Shown: positions 1 to 9,106, counted from the stretch's first letter. The stretch is DNA of 64,000 nucleotides from Nonomuraea glycinis (GCF_014646515.1 NZ_BMNK01000010.1:81156-145155); one strand, 5' to 3'. Translations and numbers: made by a program. The notes: generated by a model not told the origin, from the letters alone.

Positions 1-2
1 GG

Positions 3-1664
3 TCAGGCGCCGGGGTAGTTGCCGCCGCCGTGGGCGGTGTCCAGGGCGTCGTAGTCGGGGGTGAAGCCGCGTTTGGGGATGGCCGCCACGAAGGCGACAT
101 GGGTGGGCTTCTTGTACGACGCCAGCTGGGACGCGACGTGGGACACGATGTCCTCGGCGGTGGCCGTGGCGCCCGGTGCGAGCGCCACCACGGCTTTGAC
201 CGCCTGGTGCCAGGTGGGGTCGGGGACGCCGATGACGGCGGCGTCGGCGACGGCGGGGTGGGTCTTGAGCGCGCGTTCGACCTCTGCCGGGTAGATGTTC
301 TCGGCGCCGGATTTGATCATGCGGAGGCGGGGGCCGATGAAGGTGATGGTGCCGTCGGGTTCGCGGCGGCCGAGGTCGCCGGTGTGGTGCCAGCCGTACG
401 CCGACTTAACCGCATTTAAGTCGGGGCGGGCGAAATATCCGGAGAAAAGGGTCTTGCCGCGGGCGCAGATCTCGCCCACCTCGCCCGGCGGGACCTCGGC
501 GCCGTCCGGCCCCAGGATGCGGACCTGCGCCAAGGGGGAGGGGCGACCGGCGAAGCCCGCCGCGCCGGGAGCCAGGCCCAGGAAGGTGAGCATGCCGCCC
601 ACCTCGGTCTGGCCGTACCCGCCCATCTTGGAGCGGCACCACGGAGAGTCGTCCACGGTGATCATGTCGTCCCACTCCTGGGAATGGGAGACGAACCTCA
701 GCGACGACAGGTCGTACTTGCTCTCCCGGTTCGCCGCCACCACCGCGTCGATCATCTGGCCGAACAGGAACGCCTGCGTGACCCGCTCGGCGTCGATCAA
801 CCGGCACACCTCCTCGGCGTCGAACGCCGGGGTGAACACGTTCGTGCCGCCGATCTGGAAGGTCGCCAGGCAGAACATCATCGTGCCGACGTGGAACAGC
901 GGGCCGTTGTCGAGGAAGGTGAAGCCTGGCTCCATCTGACGGACGACCAGCAGTGACGTGCTGTGGGCCAGGAGCGCGGCGCTGCTGAGCAGGGCGGCGT
1001 TCGGCCGGCCCTCGAAGGCCGCGGTGTAGAGGGCCAGCGTCGGCTCGGTGTCCGCCACCTGTGGAAAGTCCCGCACCGCCCCGCCGGCCACCAGCGCCTC
1101 GTACTCCGCTCCCGCCCGGACCCAGACCGCCGCACGCGTCGCGCCGGCCTCCGCCGTACCCCCGCTCGCCGTACCGGCGCGGAGAGCGGGAGCGGTGGGC
1201 GAGTCAGAGCTCGGAGGGGGAGGAGGGGGAGCGGTGGGCGAGTCGGAGCCCGGAGGAGGGAGTGGGGTGGTCGCTGCGGAGCCCGGAGGGGGTGGGGTGG
1301 TCGCGGTGGTGTGGAGGGGGGTGGTCGTTTCGGAGGGTTGCCAGATGACGGCGGCGGGGGTCAGGTCGTCGAGGATGAAGCGGAGCTCGTCCTCGGACTG
1401 GCGCCAGTTGGCGGGGCAGAAGACGGCGCCCAGGCGGGAGCAGGCCAGCAGGAGTTCGAGGACGGCGTGGGAGTTCTGGCCGAGCCACAGGACGCGGGCG
1501 CCGGGGGTGACGCCGCGGGCGGCCAGGGCGTCCGCGAGGCGGGTGACGCGGGCGTCGAGGTCGGGGTAGGTGAGCCGGACGTCGCCGTCCACGGCGGCCG
1601 TCACCTGGGGGCGGCTGCGGGCGTGCTCGGCGAGGACGTCCGAGAGGGACAGGCTGTGCAGCAT
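3..1664 (-). CDS. Degenerate AMP-dependent acyl-CoA synthetase (FadD-like) with Pro-rich insert
   Basis: 553 aa with the adenylate-forming fold: N-terminal domain from about residue 5, and a C-terminal core with HHTGDLG and the hinge-like MIKSGAENIYPAEVE. Two catalytic signatures are altered. The phosphate-binding loop, normally like YTSGTTGRPKGA, reads YTAAFEGRPNAA, and the C-terminal PKxxxGKxxK lysine motif is replaced by IPKRGFTPDYDAL. A low-complexity Pro/Ser/Thr stretch (about residues 112-165), encoded by imperfect DNA repeats, interrupts the N-terminal domain. The ATG is preceded by GGAGGAGCG. It lies 16 nt after the LLM monooxygenase gene and probably shares its KstR2-type operator. 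Family membership is clear. Whether it still activates a substrate is uncertain; a CoA-binding or structural role is possible. Confidence 0.8.
   Translation of the reverse strand: MLHSLSLSDVLAEHARSRPQVTAAVDGDVRLTYPDLDARVTRLADALAARGVTPGARVLWLGQNSHAVLELLLACSRLGAVFCPANWRQSEDELRFILDDLTPAAVIWQPSETTTPLHTTATTPPPPGSAATTPLPPPGSDSPTAPPPPPPSSDSPTAPALRAGTASGGTAEAGATRAAVWVRAGAEYEALVAGGAVRDFPQVADTEPTLALYTAAFEGRPNAALLSSAALLAHSTSLLVVRQMEPGFTFLDNGPLFHVGTMMFCLATFQIGGTNVFTPAFDAEEVCRLIDAERVTQAFLFGQMIDAVVAANRESKYDLSSLRFVSHSQEWDDMITVDDSPWCRSKMGGYGQTEVGGMLTFLGLAPGAAGFAGRPSPLAQVRILGPDGAEVPPGEVGEICARGKTLFSGYFARPDLNAVKSAYGWHHTGDLGRREPDGTITFIGPRLRMIKSGAENIYPAEVERALKTHPAVADAAVIGVPDPTWHQAVKAVVALAPGATATAEDIVSHVASQLASYKKPTHVAFVAAIPKRGFTPDYDALDTAHGGGNYPGA
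1188..1256. repeat. Imperfect direct repeat encoding the Pro-rich insert
   Basis: Two copies of about 30 bp beginning GGGAGCGGTGGGCGAGTC start at 1188 and 1227 (period 39). Further GGAGGGGG/GGTGGTCG repeats follow to about 1330. They lie inside the acyl-CoA synthetase gene, keep its frame and encode the Pro/Ser/Thr-rich segment, so the insert probably grew by slipped-strand duplication. Confidence 0.7.
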
Positions 1665-1680
1665 CGCTCCTCCAGGAGGC

Positions 1681-2736
1681 TCAGGCGAACGCGGGCATGA
1701 CCTCGGCGGCGAAGAACCGCATGACCTTCTTCATCTCCTCCACCGGCATCGGCCGGGTGCTGCCGAAGTCGCACAGCAGGTTGGCGAACCCGGCGTCGCG
1801 CAGCAGCGTGATCTGCTCGATGACCCGCGCCGGATCCCCGATGACCTCCAGTTGCTCCCAGCGGAAGTCCGCCGAGACGGTGCCCCCCTTGAGGTAGCGG
1901 TCCTGGTAGTACTCGAAGCCCTGCGCGGCCCGCCCGGTCGCGGCGTCGATGGGCGCGCTGCGCTCGTTGAAGATGCGCGAGCGGTCGAACGCCGCCTCGA
2001 ACCTCGCCTGGTCCTGCCGCGCCTGCGCCACGGTCGGCGCCACGTACACGCTGCGCGCCACCACGAGCTCCGCGCCCGGCGGATGCCCCGCCCGTGCCGC
2101 CGTCTCCTGCCAGGTCCGCGCCGCCTGGACGACCTTACGGAACGTCGCCGCCGGGTCGGCGAGGATGGGCAGCCCGCGCTCGGCGTACAGGGTGACGGTC
2201 TCGGGGGAGACCGCGGCGACGTGGACGGGCGGATGCGGGTCCTGCATGGGCCGGGGCGCGAGCGACACCTCCGCGCCGGTCCGGTAGAACTTCCCCTCAT
2301 GCTGGTACGTCTCCCGCGTCCAGAGCCCGAGGATGACCTCCAGGGCCTCGTTGCACCGGTCCCGGGCCTCGGCCAGGTCGATGCCGAACCCGTCGAACTC
2401 GAAGCTCTGGTATCCCCGCCCGATCCCCAGGTCGAGCCGCCCGCCGGAGAGCACGTCGACCAGCGCGGCCTCCTCGGCGACGTGGATCGGGTCGTGCAGG
2501 GGCAGCACCACGATGCCGGTGCCGAGGCGGATCCGGGAGGTGCGGGCGGCGGCGTGGGCGAGCATGGTGAACAGGTTGGGCACCACGCCGTAGTCACGGA
2601 AGTGGTGCTCGGCCAGCCGCACCCCGTCGAAGCCCAGCTCCTCCGCCAGCTCGATGAGCTCCAGGTGGTAGTCGTAGACGTCCTTGAAGCTCTGCCCGTC
2701 GAACCGGTGGAACAGGTGAAAGGTGGAGAACTTCAT
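1681..2736 (-). CDS. LLM-class (luciferase-like) flavin-dependent monooxygenase
   Basis: 351 aa, one bacterial luciferase-like TIM-barrel domain: N-terminal MKFSTFHLFHR, AEHHF at about residue 43, and the RLDLGIGRGYQ region near 105, all typical of the family. Such enzymes oxidise substrates with FMNH2 or F420H2. It is first in a two-gene operon with the acyl-CoA-synthetase-like gene. A GAGAGG ribosome site precedes the ATG and a palindromic KstR2-type operator sits about 22 nt upstream. The KstR2-box flavin reductase at 58.7 kb is a possible reductase partner (inference). The F420-dependent alternative cannot be excluded from sequence alone. Confidence 0.85.
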   Translation of the reverse strand: MKFSTFHLFHRFDGQSFKDVYDYHLELIELAEELGFDGVRLAEHHFRDYGVVPNLFTMLAHAAARTSRIRLGTGIVVLPLHDPIHVAEEAALVDVLSGGRLDLGIGRGYQSFEFDGFGIDLAEARDRCNEALEVILGLWTRETYQHEGKFYRTGAEVSLAPRPMQDPHPPVHVAAVSPETVTLYAERGLPILADPAATFRKVVQAARTWQETAARAGHPPGAELVVARSVYVAPTVAQARQDQARFEAAFDRSRIFNERSAPIDAATGRAAQGFEYYQDRYLKGGTVSADFRWEQLEVIGDPARVIEQITLLRDAGFANLLCDFGSTRPMPVEEMKKVMRFFAAEVMPAFA

Positions 2737-2757
2737 ACGGCGGCCTCTCAGCGGGGA

Positions 2758-2774
2758 ACCAAGCGCTCGCTTGG
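2758..2774. promoter_or_regulatory. KstR2-type operator, site A
   Basis: CCAAGCG-CT-CGCTTGG is a perfect 7-bp inverted repeat. The embedded 14-mer ACCAAGCGCTCGCT fits the KstR2 consensus AnCAAGnnCTTGnT with one mismatch. It lies just upstream of the LLM monooxygenase start and is the only dyad in this intergenic gap. Confidence 0.65.
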
Positions 2775-2848
2775 GACATTACCACGCGCTTCGCGACCTT
2801 TCCTAGGAGCGCCCGGCCGGCGACGGCCGGGCGGCTCCCTCCGGCGAG

Positions 2849-3823
2849 CTACGCCTGGACGCCCGCCTTCTTGGCGGCCAGCTCGATGGCCGCGAGCTCC
2901 TCGGCGGTGAAGTCGAGGCGGTCCACGGCGGCCACGTTCGACTCCAGCTGCTCGGGGCTGGAGGCGCCGACGAGCACCGAGGTGACGCGCGGGTCGCGCA
3001 GCGCCCAGGCCAGGGCGAGCTGGGCCACCGACTGGCCACGTGCCGTGGCGAGCGCGGAGAGCTCGCGCACGAAGGCCAGCACCTCCGGCGTGACCCCCTC
3101 AGGAGTGAGGAACCGCCCCTCGGCGGCGCGTGAGTCGGCGGGGATGCCGTTCAGGTAGCGGTCGGTCAGCAGGCCCTGCGCGAGCGGCGAGTAGACCACG
3201 CAGCCCATGCCCTCCCGCTCCAGTACGCCCAGCAGCTCGTCCTCGATGTCACGCTTGAGCATGGAGTAGGACGGCTGGTGGACCAGCAGCGGCGTGCCCA
3301 GGTCGCGCAGCAGCGCGGCGGCCTCGGCGGTGCGCTCGGGGGAGAAGTTCGACACGCCGACGTAGAGGGCGCGGCCGGTGCGAACCATGTGGTCGAGCAC
3401 GGCCACCTGCTCCTGCAGCGGCGTGTCCGGGTCGTCGCGGTGCAGGTAGAAGATGTCCACGAAGTCGAGCTGAAGCCGGGCCAGCGACCGGTCGAGCGTG
3501 GCCAGCAGGTGCTTGCGGGAGCCGCCCGTGCCGTAGGGGCCGTCCCACATGGGGTTGAAGCCCTTGGTGGTGATCACCGCCTCGTCGCGCAGCGACTTGG
3601 GGAAGATCCGCCCGAAGGCGGCCTCGGCCGCGCCGATCGGCGGACCGTAGCGGTCGGCGAGGTCGAAGTGCGTGATGCCCAGGTCGAGTGCCTTGTGCAC
3701 GATCGCGCGCTGGGTCTCCAGCGGCTTGCCCTCGCCGAAGTTGTGCCACAGACCGAGCGAGACCGCCGGGAGCAGCAGACCACTACGGCCACACCTGCGG
3801 TACGGCTGGCGTTCGTATTTCAA
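2849..3823 (-). CDS. Aldo/keto reductase (YghZ/Kv-beta type)
   Basis: About 324 aa NADPH-dependent oxidoreductase. Family motifs are YRRCGRSGL near the N terminus, SLGLWHNFGEG, the catalytic Tyr in FDLADRYGPP, and the YLHRDDPDTP segment; these are the signature of the YghZ / voltage-channel beta-subunit group, which reduces small aldehydes such as glyceraldehyde 3-phosphate. A TTG at 3823 has a GAAGGGG ribosome site 6-7 nt upstream and gives the usual N terminus. A GTG at 3838 would add five residues but lacks a ribosome site. It is monocistronic, and no KstR2-type box precedes it. Confidence 0.88.
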   Translation of the reverse strand: MKYERQPYRRCGRSGLLLPAVSLGLWHNFGEGKPLETQRAIVHKALDLGITHFDLADRYGPPIGAAEAAFGRIFPKSLRDEAVITTKGFNPMWDGPYGTGGSRKHLLATLDRSLARLQLDFVDIFYLHRDDPDTPLQEQVAVLDHMVRTGRALYVGVSNFSPERTAEAAALLRDLGTPLLVHQPSYSMLKRDIEDELLGVLEREGMGCVVYSPLAQGLLTDRYLNGIPADSRAAEGRFLTPEGVTPEVLAFVRELSALATARGQSVAQLALAWALRDPRVTSVLVGASSPEQLESNVAAVDRLDFTAEELAAIELAAKKAGVQA

Positions 3824-3896
3824 GAAATGCCCCTTCACCGACTCGTTGTACTGGGTGACATACTGCCCCGTCGCCCAGCCCCGCCCGACGCCAGGG

Positions 3897-5030
3897 TTAG
3901 ACGAGCGCCGAGATCAGCTCGATGGTCAGCGCCGTCCGCGCCGGGATGTGCTCGACCAGCGCGTGCTCGTGCCGCGCGTGCGCGCCGTCGCCCACCGCGC
4001 CCATCCCGTCGAGCACCGGCCGGCCCAGCGCCGAGACGAAGTTGCCGTCGCTGGCGCCGCCCACCGCCGTCTCCTCCAGCGTCCACCCGAGCCGGGCGGC
4101 GGCGGCCTGCGCCTCCTTGAACAGCTGCTGCGACAGCGGGTTGGGCGTCATGGGCGGCCGGTTCCAGTCGCCGCTGACGGTGACCGTCACGCGCGGGTCG
4201 GCGGGCCGCAGGCCGGCGAGCAGCTCGTCGATCCGGCCCATCTCGGCGAAGTCCGTGACCCGCACGTCGACGCCGCAGGTGGCGATGCCCGCCGCCACGT
4301 TGCGCCCGGTGCCGCCGCTGATCAAGCCCACGTTGACGGTGGTGCCGAGCTCGGGGGCGCCGGCGGCGGCGATCTGGGTGACCAGCTCGGCCAGCGCGTG
4401 GATGGCGCTGGCGCCCGCCTTCGGGTCGAGCCCGGCGTGCGCCTCGACGCCGGTGACGGTCACGTCGAAGATGCCCACGCCCTTGCGCGCGGTCTTCAGC
4501 GCGCCGTGGCCGGACGCCTCGAACACCAGGCAGGCCAGCGCGTCCGCGCAGGCGGCCTCGATGTACGGCCGGGAGACCAGGCTGCCGATCTCCTCGTCGC
4601 CGTTGAACAGGAAGCGCACCCCCGGATGCGGCAGCCCGAGCTCGCGCAGCCCGCGCAGCGCCCAGACGGACTGCACCAGGCCGGACTTCATGTCGAACGC
4701 GCCGGGCCCGGACACCTTGCCGTCCGCCACCGTGAACGGCCAGCCGGCGAGCGTGCCGACGGGCCAGACCGTGTCGTAGTGGCTCATCATCAGCACCGTG
4801 CCGGGCGCGGTCCCGTGGTAGGTGAGCTCCAGCACGTCACCGTACTGGCCGCCGTCGTGCACGACCTCGATGTCCGGCGCGCCGAGCCGCTCGGTGGCCA
4901 GCGCGCGCACCCCGCGCAGCCCCTGGACGAGGGCGGCCTTGTCGTAGCTGTGGGTCTCCAGCTCGACCAGGGCCTTGAGGTCGTCCAGCATGGCGGGCAG
5001 CGCCTGCCGGGTCCAGTCGGTGATTGACAC
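3897..5030 (-). CDS. M20 family metallopeptidase (carboxypeptidase G2-like)
   Basis: 377 aa zinc amidohydrolase. Metal and catalytic motifs of the M20A/CPG2 group are visible: MMSHYDTVWPVG (first His/Asp), GPGAFDMKSG (bridging Asp), FNGDEEIGS (catalytic Glu-Glu) and a C-terminal HARHEHA. A dimerisation-domain segment VEAHAGLDPKAG lies between. The GTG at 5030 is preceded by GGAAGGA and gives MSITDWTRQ; an upstream in-frame start would add 18 residues of poor sequence. No signal peptide, so probably cytoplasmic. Likely role is release of C-terminal glutamate or hydrolysis of N-acyl amino acids; the substrate is not evident. Confidence 0.87.
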   Translation of the reverse strand: MSITDWTRQALPAMLDDLKALVELETHSYDKAALVQGLRGVRALATERLGAPDIEVVHDGGQYGDVLELTYHGTAPGTVLMMSHYDTVWPVGTLAGWPFTVADGKVSGPGAFDMKSGLVQSVWALRGLRELGLPHPGVRFLFNGDEEIGSLVSRPYIEAACADALACLVFEASGHGALKTARKGVGIFDVTVTGVEAHAGLDPKAGASAIHALAELVTQIAAAGAPELGTTVNVGLISGGTGRNVAAGIATCGVDVRVTDFAEMGRIDELLAGLRPADPRVTVTVSGDWNRPPMTPNPLSQQLFKEAQAAAARLGWTLEETAVGGASDGNFVSALGRPVLDGMGAVGDGAHARHEHALVEHIPARTALTIELISALV

Positions 5031-5158
5031 GGGGATCCTTCCGGGGGGCCGAGCGAAGTGCCGAGCCCCCAGGATACGAACCACGGTGGCCGGACCGACC
5101 GCGCAGGGTCGGGCGTCACGACGGAATCGAGCCGCCCCCAGCCGGATCGGGCCCCGGC

Positions 5159-6598
5159 TCAGTCGGACGGCGCCGGGCCCACCGTGGACTCCCGCAGCGG
5201 GAGCCGTACCTCGAACCAGGTGTCGCCCGGGGTCGAGCGGACCTTCAGGTCGCCGCCGTGCCGGCCGGCCACGATCCGGTAGGAGATGTCCAGCCCGAGC
5301 CCCGTGCCCTGGCCGACGGTCTTGGTGGTGAAGAACGGCTCGAAGATCCGGTCCCTGATCCCCTCGGGCACGCCGGGGCCCGTGTCGCCGATCTCGATGA
5401 TCGCCTCGTCCTCGTCGTGCGCGGTCCGGATGGTCAGCGTGCCCTCCTCGCCCATGGCGTCGAGCGCGTTGTGCATCAGGTTCGTCCAGACCTGGTTGAG
5501 CTCGCCGCCGTAGGCGGGGATCGGCGGCAGCGTCCGGTCGTAATCGGTCACCACGCTGATCCCCGGCGGGATCTTGCCACGGAAGATCGCGACCGTGCTG
5601 TCGAGCAGCTCGTGCACGTCGAGCACCTGGAACGGCGCCCGGTCCATCTGGGAGTACTGCTTGGCCGAGCGGATCAGCGAGGTGATCCGCTCGGTCGCCT
5701 CGGTGACCTCGCCGAGCATCTGCGAGATCTCGACGGCCTCCGACAGCCAGCGCAGCGCGGCGGGCGCGTGCTCCTCGCCCACCTTCGTCCGCACCTTGGC
5801 CAGATGCTCCTTGCCGAACCCGGCGTTGACCAGCGCGGGCGCGAGATCCCAGCCATCCTCCACACCCAGGTCGTCCAGCGCCTCACCGAGCTCGTCCTCG
5901 GCGTCGGAGATCTCCATCGGGGAGCGGGGGGCCAGCTTGCCGACCGCCTCCATGCACGCCTCCTGCATCTCCACCAGCGCGCGCAGCCGCTGCGGCGGGA
6001 TGCCGTCCTCGGCGAGCTTCGCGAGCTCCACCCGCGAGGACCTGATCAGCGAGTGCAGCTCGCTCACCGCGCGCACGGCCGCCGCGGCCGGGTTGTTCAG
6101 CTCGTGGGTGAGCCCCGCGGTGATCGTGCCGAGCGCGGTCAGCCGCTGCCGCCTGTCGATGATCTCCCGCTGCATCCGCCCGCCGGACTGCAGGCCGTCG
6201 AGCAGGTGCATGGCCATCGGGAACCACTCGGTCACGATGTAGGCGAACTTGCGGGCGGGCAGGATGAACACCCGCGACGGCGCGGTGGCGCGCAGCGTGT
6301 GCTGATAGGTCTGGGGTCCCCGATCGCCGAGGTAGGCGGAGGTGGCCCCGCCGTACACCCCCGGCGTGGAGGCGCGCGGCATGGCCACGGTCCCGGCGGT
6401 GACGGTCTCGGAGACCATCTGCAGCTCGCCCTCCACCAGCACCGCGAAGCACTCGGCCGGCTCGCCCTGGCGGACGATCTCCTCGTCCTGCTCGAACTTC
6501 TTGATCTCCCCGCTGCTCGCCAGCTTGGTGAGCTGCTCGTCGGTCAGGCGCTCGAACAGGAACAGTTTGCGCAGCTCGTCGATGTCCACGTTCGTCAT
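5159..6598 (-). CDS. Cyclic-nucleotide-binding-domain sensor histidine kinase
   Basis: 479 aa, no membrane segment. Residues 1-150 form a CRP-like cNMP-binding domain (LFLFERLTDEQ, VRQGEPAECFAVLVEGELQ). The dimerisation/phosphoacceptor helix near residue 165 contains LTHELNNPAAA, with the presumed phospho-His. A HATPase domain follows with the N-box NLMHNALDA, GDTGPGVP and GQGTGLGLDIS. The start overlaps the stop of the upstream receiver-flavoprotein gene by 4 nt (ATGA), so the two are translationally coupled and almost certainly partners. The input could be a cyclic nucleotide or another small ligand. Canonical cAMP-contact residues are not certain. Confidence 0.9.
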   Translation of the reverse strand: MTNVDIDELRKLFLFERLTDEQLTKLASSGEIKKFEQDEEIVRQGEPAECFAVLVEGELQMVSETVTAGTVAMPRASTPGVYGGATSAYLGDRGPQTYQHTLRATAPSRVFILPARKFAYIVTEWFPMAMHLLDGLQSGGRMQREIIDRRQRLTALGTITAGLTHELNNPAAAAVRAVSELHSLIRSSRVELAKLAEDGIPPQRLRALVEMQEACMEAVGKLAPRSPMEISDAEDELGEALDDLGVEDGWDLAPALVNAGFGKEHLAKVRTKVGEEHAPAALRWLSEAVEISQMLGEVTEATERITSLIRSAKQYSQMDRAPFQVLDVHELLDSTVAIFRGKIPPGISVVTDYDRTLPPIPAYGGELNQVWTNLMHNALDAMGEEGTLTIRTAHDEDEAIIEIGDTGPGVPEGIRDRIFEPFFTTKTVGQGTGLGLDISYRIVAGRHGGDLKVRSTPGDTWFEVRLPLRESTVGPAPSD

Positions 6599-8244
6599 TG
6601 TTTCTCCAGATAGCGGTGCACGAGCGCGACGGCCATCGCGCCCTCTCCGACGGCGGAGGCCACTCTCTTGATCGACTCTGCCCGCACGTCCCCGGCGGCC
6701 AGCACCCCCGGCACATTGGTCTCCAGGAAGTACGGCTGGCGCCTGAGCGGCCAGTTACGCGGTCGCTGATCACCGTGTACGAGATCCGGGCCGGTCAGCA
6801 GGAACCCCTTGTCGTCCCGCTCGACGGTGTCGCCGAGCCAGGAGGTGTAGGGCTTGGCGCCGATGAACACGAACAGCCACTGGGTCTCGACCGTCCGCTC
6901 CTCGCCCTTGGTCGAGATCGACAGCCGCTGCAGGTGACCATCGCCCTGCCCGCCGGTGACCCGGGACTCCAGGTGCACCTCGATGTTGTCGACCGCCTGG
7001 ATCTGCTCGATGAGGTAGTGAGACATGGACTTCTCCAAACCATCACCCCTCACCAACACATGCACGCGGCTGGCGAATCCCGCCAGGTAGACGGCCGCCT
7101 GCCCGGCCGAGTTGGCGGCGCCCACGATGTAGACCTCGCTGTCCTTGCAGGAGGGCGCCTCGGTCAGCGCGGCGCCGTAGAAGACGCCCCTGCCGACGAA
7201 CTCGTCCAGGCCCGGCGCGTCCAGGCGGCGGTAGGTCACGCCGGTGGCCAGGATCACCGCGTGCGCGGCGATCTCCCGGCCGTCCTCGAACCCGATGACC
7301 CGCGCCTGCCCACGCGGCTCCAGGTGGGTGACGCTGCGCGCGGTCAGCAGCTCGGCGCCGAACTTGAGCGCCTGCCGGCGCGCCCGGTCGGCGAGCTGCT
7401 GGCCGGAGACGCCGTCGGGGAAGCCCAGGTAGTTCTCGATCCTGGAGCTCTGGCCCGCCTGCCCGCCGGAGGCGTGCGCCTCGACCAGCACGGTGTTGAG
7501 CCCTTCGGAGGCGCCGTAGACCGCCGCGCCCAGCCCCGCGGGCCCGCCGCCGACCACGATCAGGTCGTAGAAGTCCGTCGCGGGGGTGGTCGACAGGCCC
7601 ACGGTCGAGGCCAGGGTGGACTGGTCGGGCGCCTGCAGCATCTCCCCCTCGGCGGTGACCACCAGCGGCAGGCGGCAGTCGTCGCCCGCCGCCGCCACGA
7701 GCTGCGCGCCGTCCGGGTCCTCGGTCAGCATCCACTGGTACGGGACGTGGTTGCGGGCCAGGAAGTCACGCACCTTGTAAGAGGGCGCGGACCACCGGTC
7801 GCCCACCACCCGCAGCTCCGCCACCGGCACCCGGTCGGTGCGCTGCCAGGCGTCGAGCTGGCCGTCGATCACCGGGTAGAACTTCTCCTCCGGCGGATCC
7901 CACGGCTTGAGCAGATAGTGGTCCAGATCCACCACGTTGATGGCCTGGATCGCGGCGTCGGTGTCGGCGTAGGCCGTCAGCAGCACCCGGCGCGCGAACG
8001 GATACATGTCCATCGCCGCCTCGAGGAACTGCACCCCGTTCATCTGCGGCATCCGGTAGTCGGCGAGGATGGCGGCCACCTCGTCACCGCGCAGCCGCAT
8101 CTCCTTGACCGCCTCGATGCCCTGCGGCGCCGTCTCCGCCCGGACGATTCTGTACTGCTGGCCGTACCTCCGCCGGAGGTCGCGAGCGACCGCTCTCGAC
8201 ACGCCCGGATCGTCGTCGACCGTCACGATGACCGGCTTGTCCAT
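6595..8244 (-). CDS. Response regulator receiver fused to thioredoxin-reductase-like flavoprotein
   Basis: 549 aa. Residues 1-130 are a receiver (VTVDDDPG acidic pair, phospho-Asp in ILADYRMPQMNG, Thr in LLTAYA, Lys in YLLKPWDPP). About 150-235 is a glutaredoxin-like segment. From about 240 there is a TrxR-like FAD/NAD(P) domain (IVVGGGPAGLGAAVYGASEG, GQAGQSSRIENYLGFP, VPGVLAAGDVR). Where true thioredoxin reductases carry CATC, the protein has FYGAALTEAPSCKD, so the redox CxxC is absent. The ATG at 8244 follows GGAAGG. Being coupled to the kinase gene, it is probably phosphorylated by it and switches electron transfer rather than DNA binding (inference). Confidence 0.88.
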   Translation of the reverse strand: MDKPVIVTVDDDPGVSRAVARDLRRRYGQQYRIVRAETAPQGIEAVKEMRLRGDEVAAILADYRMPQMNGVQFLEAAMDMYPFARRVLLTAYADTDAAIQAINVVDLDHYLLKPWDPPEEKFYPVIDGQLDAWQRTDRVPVAELRVVGDRWSAPSYKVRDFLARNHVPYQWMLTEDPDGAQLVAAAGDDCRLPLVVTAEGEMLQAPDQSTLASTVGLSTTPATDFYDLIVVGGGPAGLGAAVYGASEGLNTVLVEAHASGGQAGQSSRIENYLGFPDGVSGQQLADRARRQALKFGAELLTARSVTHLEPRGQARVIGFEDGREIAAHAVILATGVTYRRLDAPGLDEFVGRGVFYGAALTEAPSCKDSEVYIVGAANSAGQAAVYLAGFASRVHVLVRGDGLEKSMSHYLIEQIQAVDNIEVHLESRVTGGQGDGHLQRLSISTKGEERTVETQWLFVFIGAKPYTSWLGDTVERDDKGFLLTGPDLVHGDQRPRNWPLRRQPYFLETNVPGVLAAGDVRAESIKRVASAVGEGAMAVALVHRYLEKQ

Positions 8245-8315
8245 GCCCCCGCCTTCCAATCGTTCCTCAATGCAAGAATGTCACGAGCATCCAAGTTGTA
8301 GGGATTCGTCCCCGG

Positions 8316-9098
8316 TCAGGCGATGACCCGGCTCTCGCCCCCGTCCACCAGGACCGAGACCCCGTTCATGTACGACGCGCGCTCGCTCGCCAGGAACGCC
8401 ACCACGTCGCCCACCTCCTCGGGCCGCCCGATCCGGCCCAGCGGCACGGAGCCGGCCCGCTCGGCCAGCGCCTCCTCGCTGCCCGCCAGGTCACGCAGCC
8501 GCTCGGTGTCGATCGAGCCCGGCATCACGTTGTTGACCAGCACCCCGTCGGCGCCGACCTCGCGGGCCAGGGTGCGTACCAGCCCGGCGACGGCCGAGCG
8601 GGTGGAGTTGGACAGGGCCAGCCCGTCCAGCGCCTCGCGGGCCGACCTGCTGGTGATCGTGACGATGCGGCCCCATCCCCGGGCGCGCATCTCCGGCAGC
8701 ACCGCCCGCGCCAGCCGTACCGTGCCGAGCAGGTTGCGCTGGATCGCCAGCTCCCAGTCGGCCATGCTCGCGTCCACGAACCGGCCGGCCGGCGGCCCAC
8801 CGGCGTTGGCCACCAGGATGTCGACCGGGCCGACCACGTCGCGCGTCTCCCGTACGACCCGCTCCGCGGCGTCCGGGTCCTCCACGTCGGCGAGCACCGC
8901 GTGCACCACGCCGCCGAATTCCTGCAGCTCCACCACCGCGTCGGCGAGCCGTTCGGGATTGCGGGCGCTCACGCAGACGTCGCATCCCTCCTTCGCGAGG
9001 CTCTTGGCGGCGGCGAGCCCGATGCCCGCGCTGCCACCCGTGACGAGTGCGACCTTGCCTTTGATGCCGAGATCCATGGGGGCGACTATAGATGTCAC
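8316..9098 (-). CDS. SDR-fold oxidoreductase with altered catalytic tetrad
   Basis: 260 aa Rossmann short-chain dehydrogenase: cofactor motif VTGGSAGIG, structural NAG in LVANAGG, catalytic-type Ser in VTITSRSA. Where YxxxK is expected the sequence reads LSNSTRSAV, so both the catalytic Tyr and Lys are replaced. This divergent SDR class is known, with unclear chemistry. It starts 8 nt after the ECF41 sigma gene and is probably cotranscribed, matching the common ECF41 neighbourhood that includes oxidoreductases. A GTG at 9098 or an ATG at 9077 could be the start; neither has a good ribosome site. Confidence 0.82.
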   Translation of the reverse strand: MTSIVAPMDLGIKGKVALVTGGSAGIGLAAAKSLAKEGCDVCVSARNPERLADAVVELQEFGGVVHAVLADVEDPDAAERVVRETRDVVGPVDILVANAGGPPAGRFVDASMADWELAIQRNLLGTVRLARAVLPEMRARGWGRIVTITSRSAREALDGLALSNSTRSAVAGLVRTLAREVGADGVLVNNVMPGSIDTERLRDLAGSEEALAERAGSVPLGRIGRPEEVGDVVAFLASERASYMNGVSVLVDGGESRVIA

Positions 9099-9106
9099 CG
9101 GGCGTG

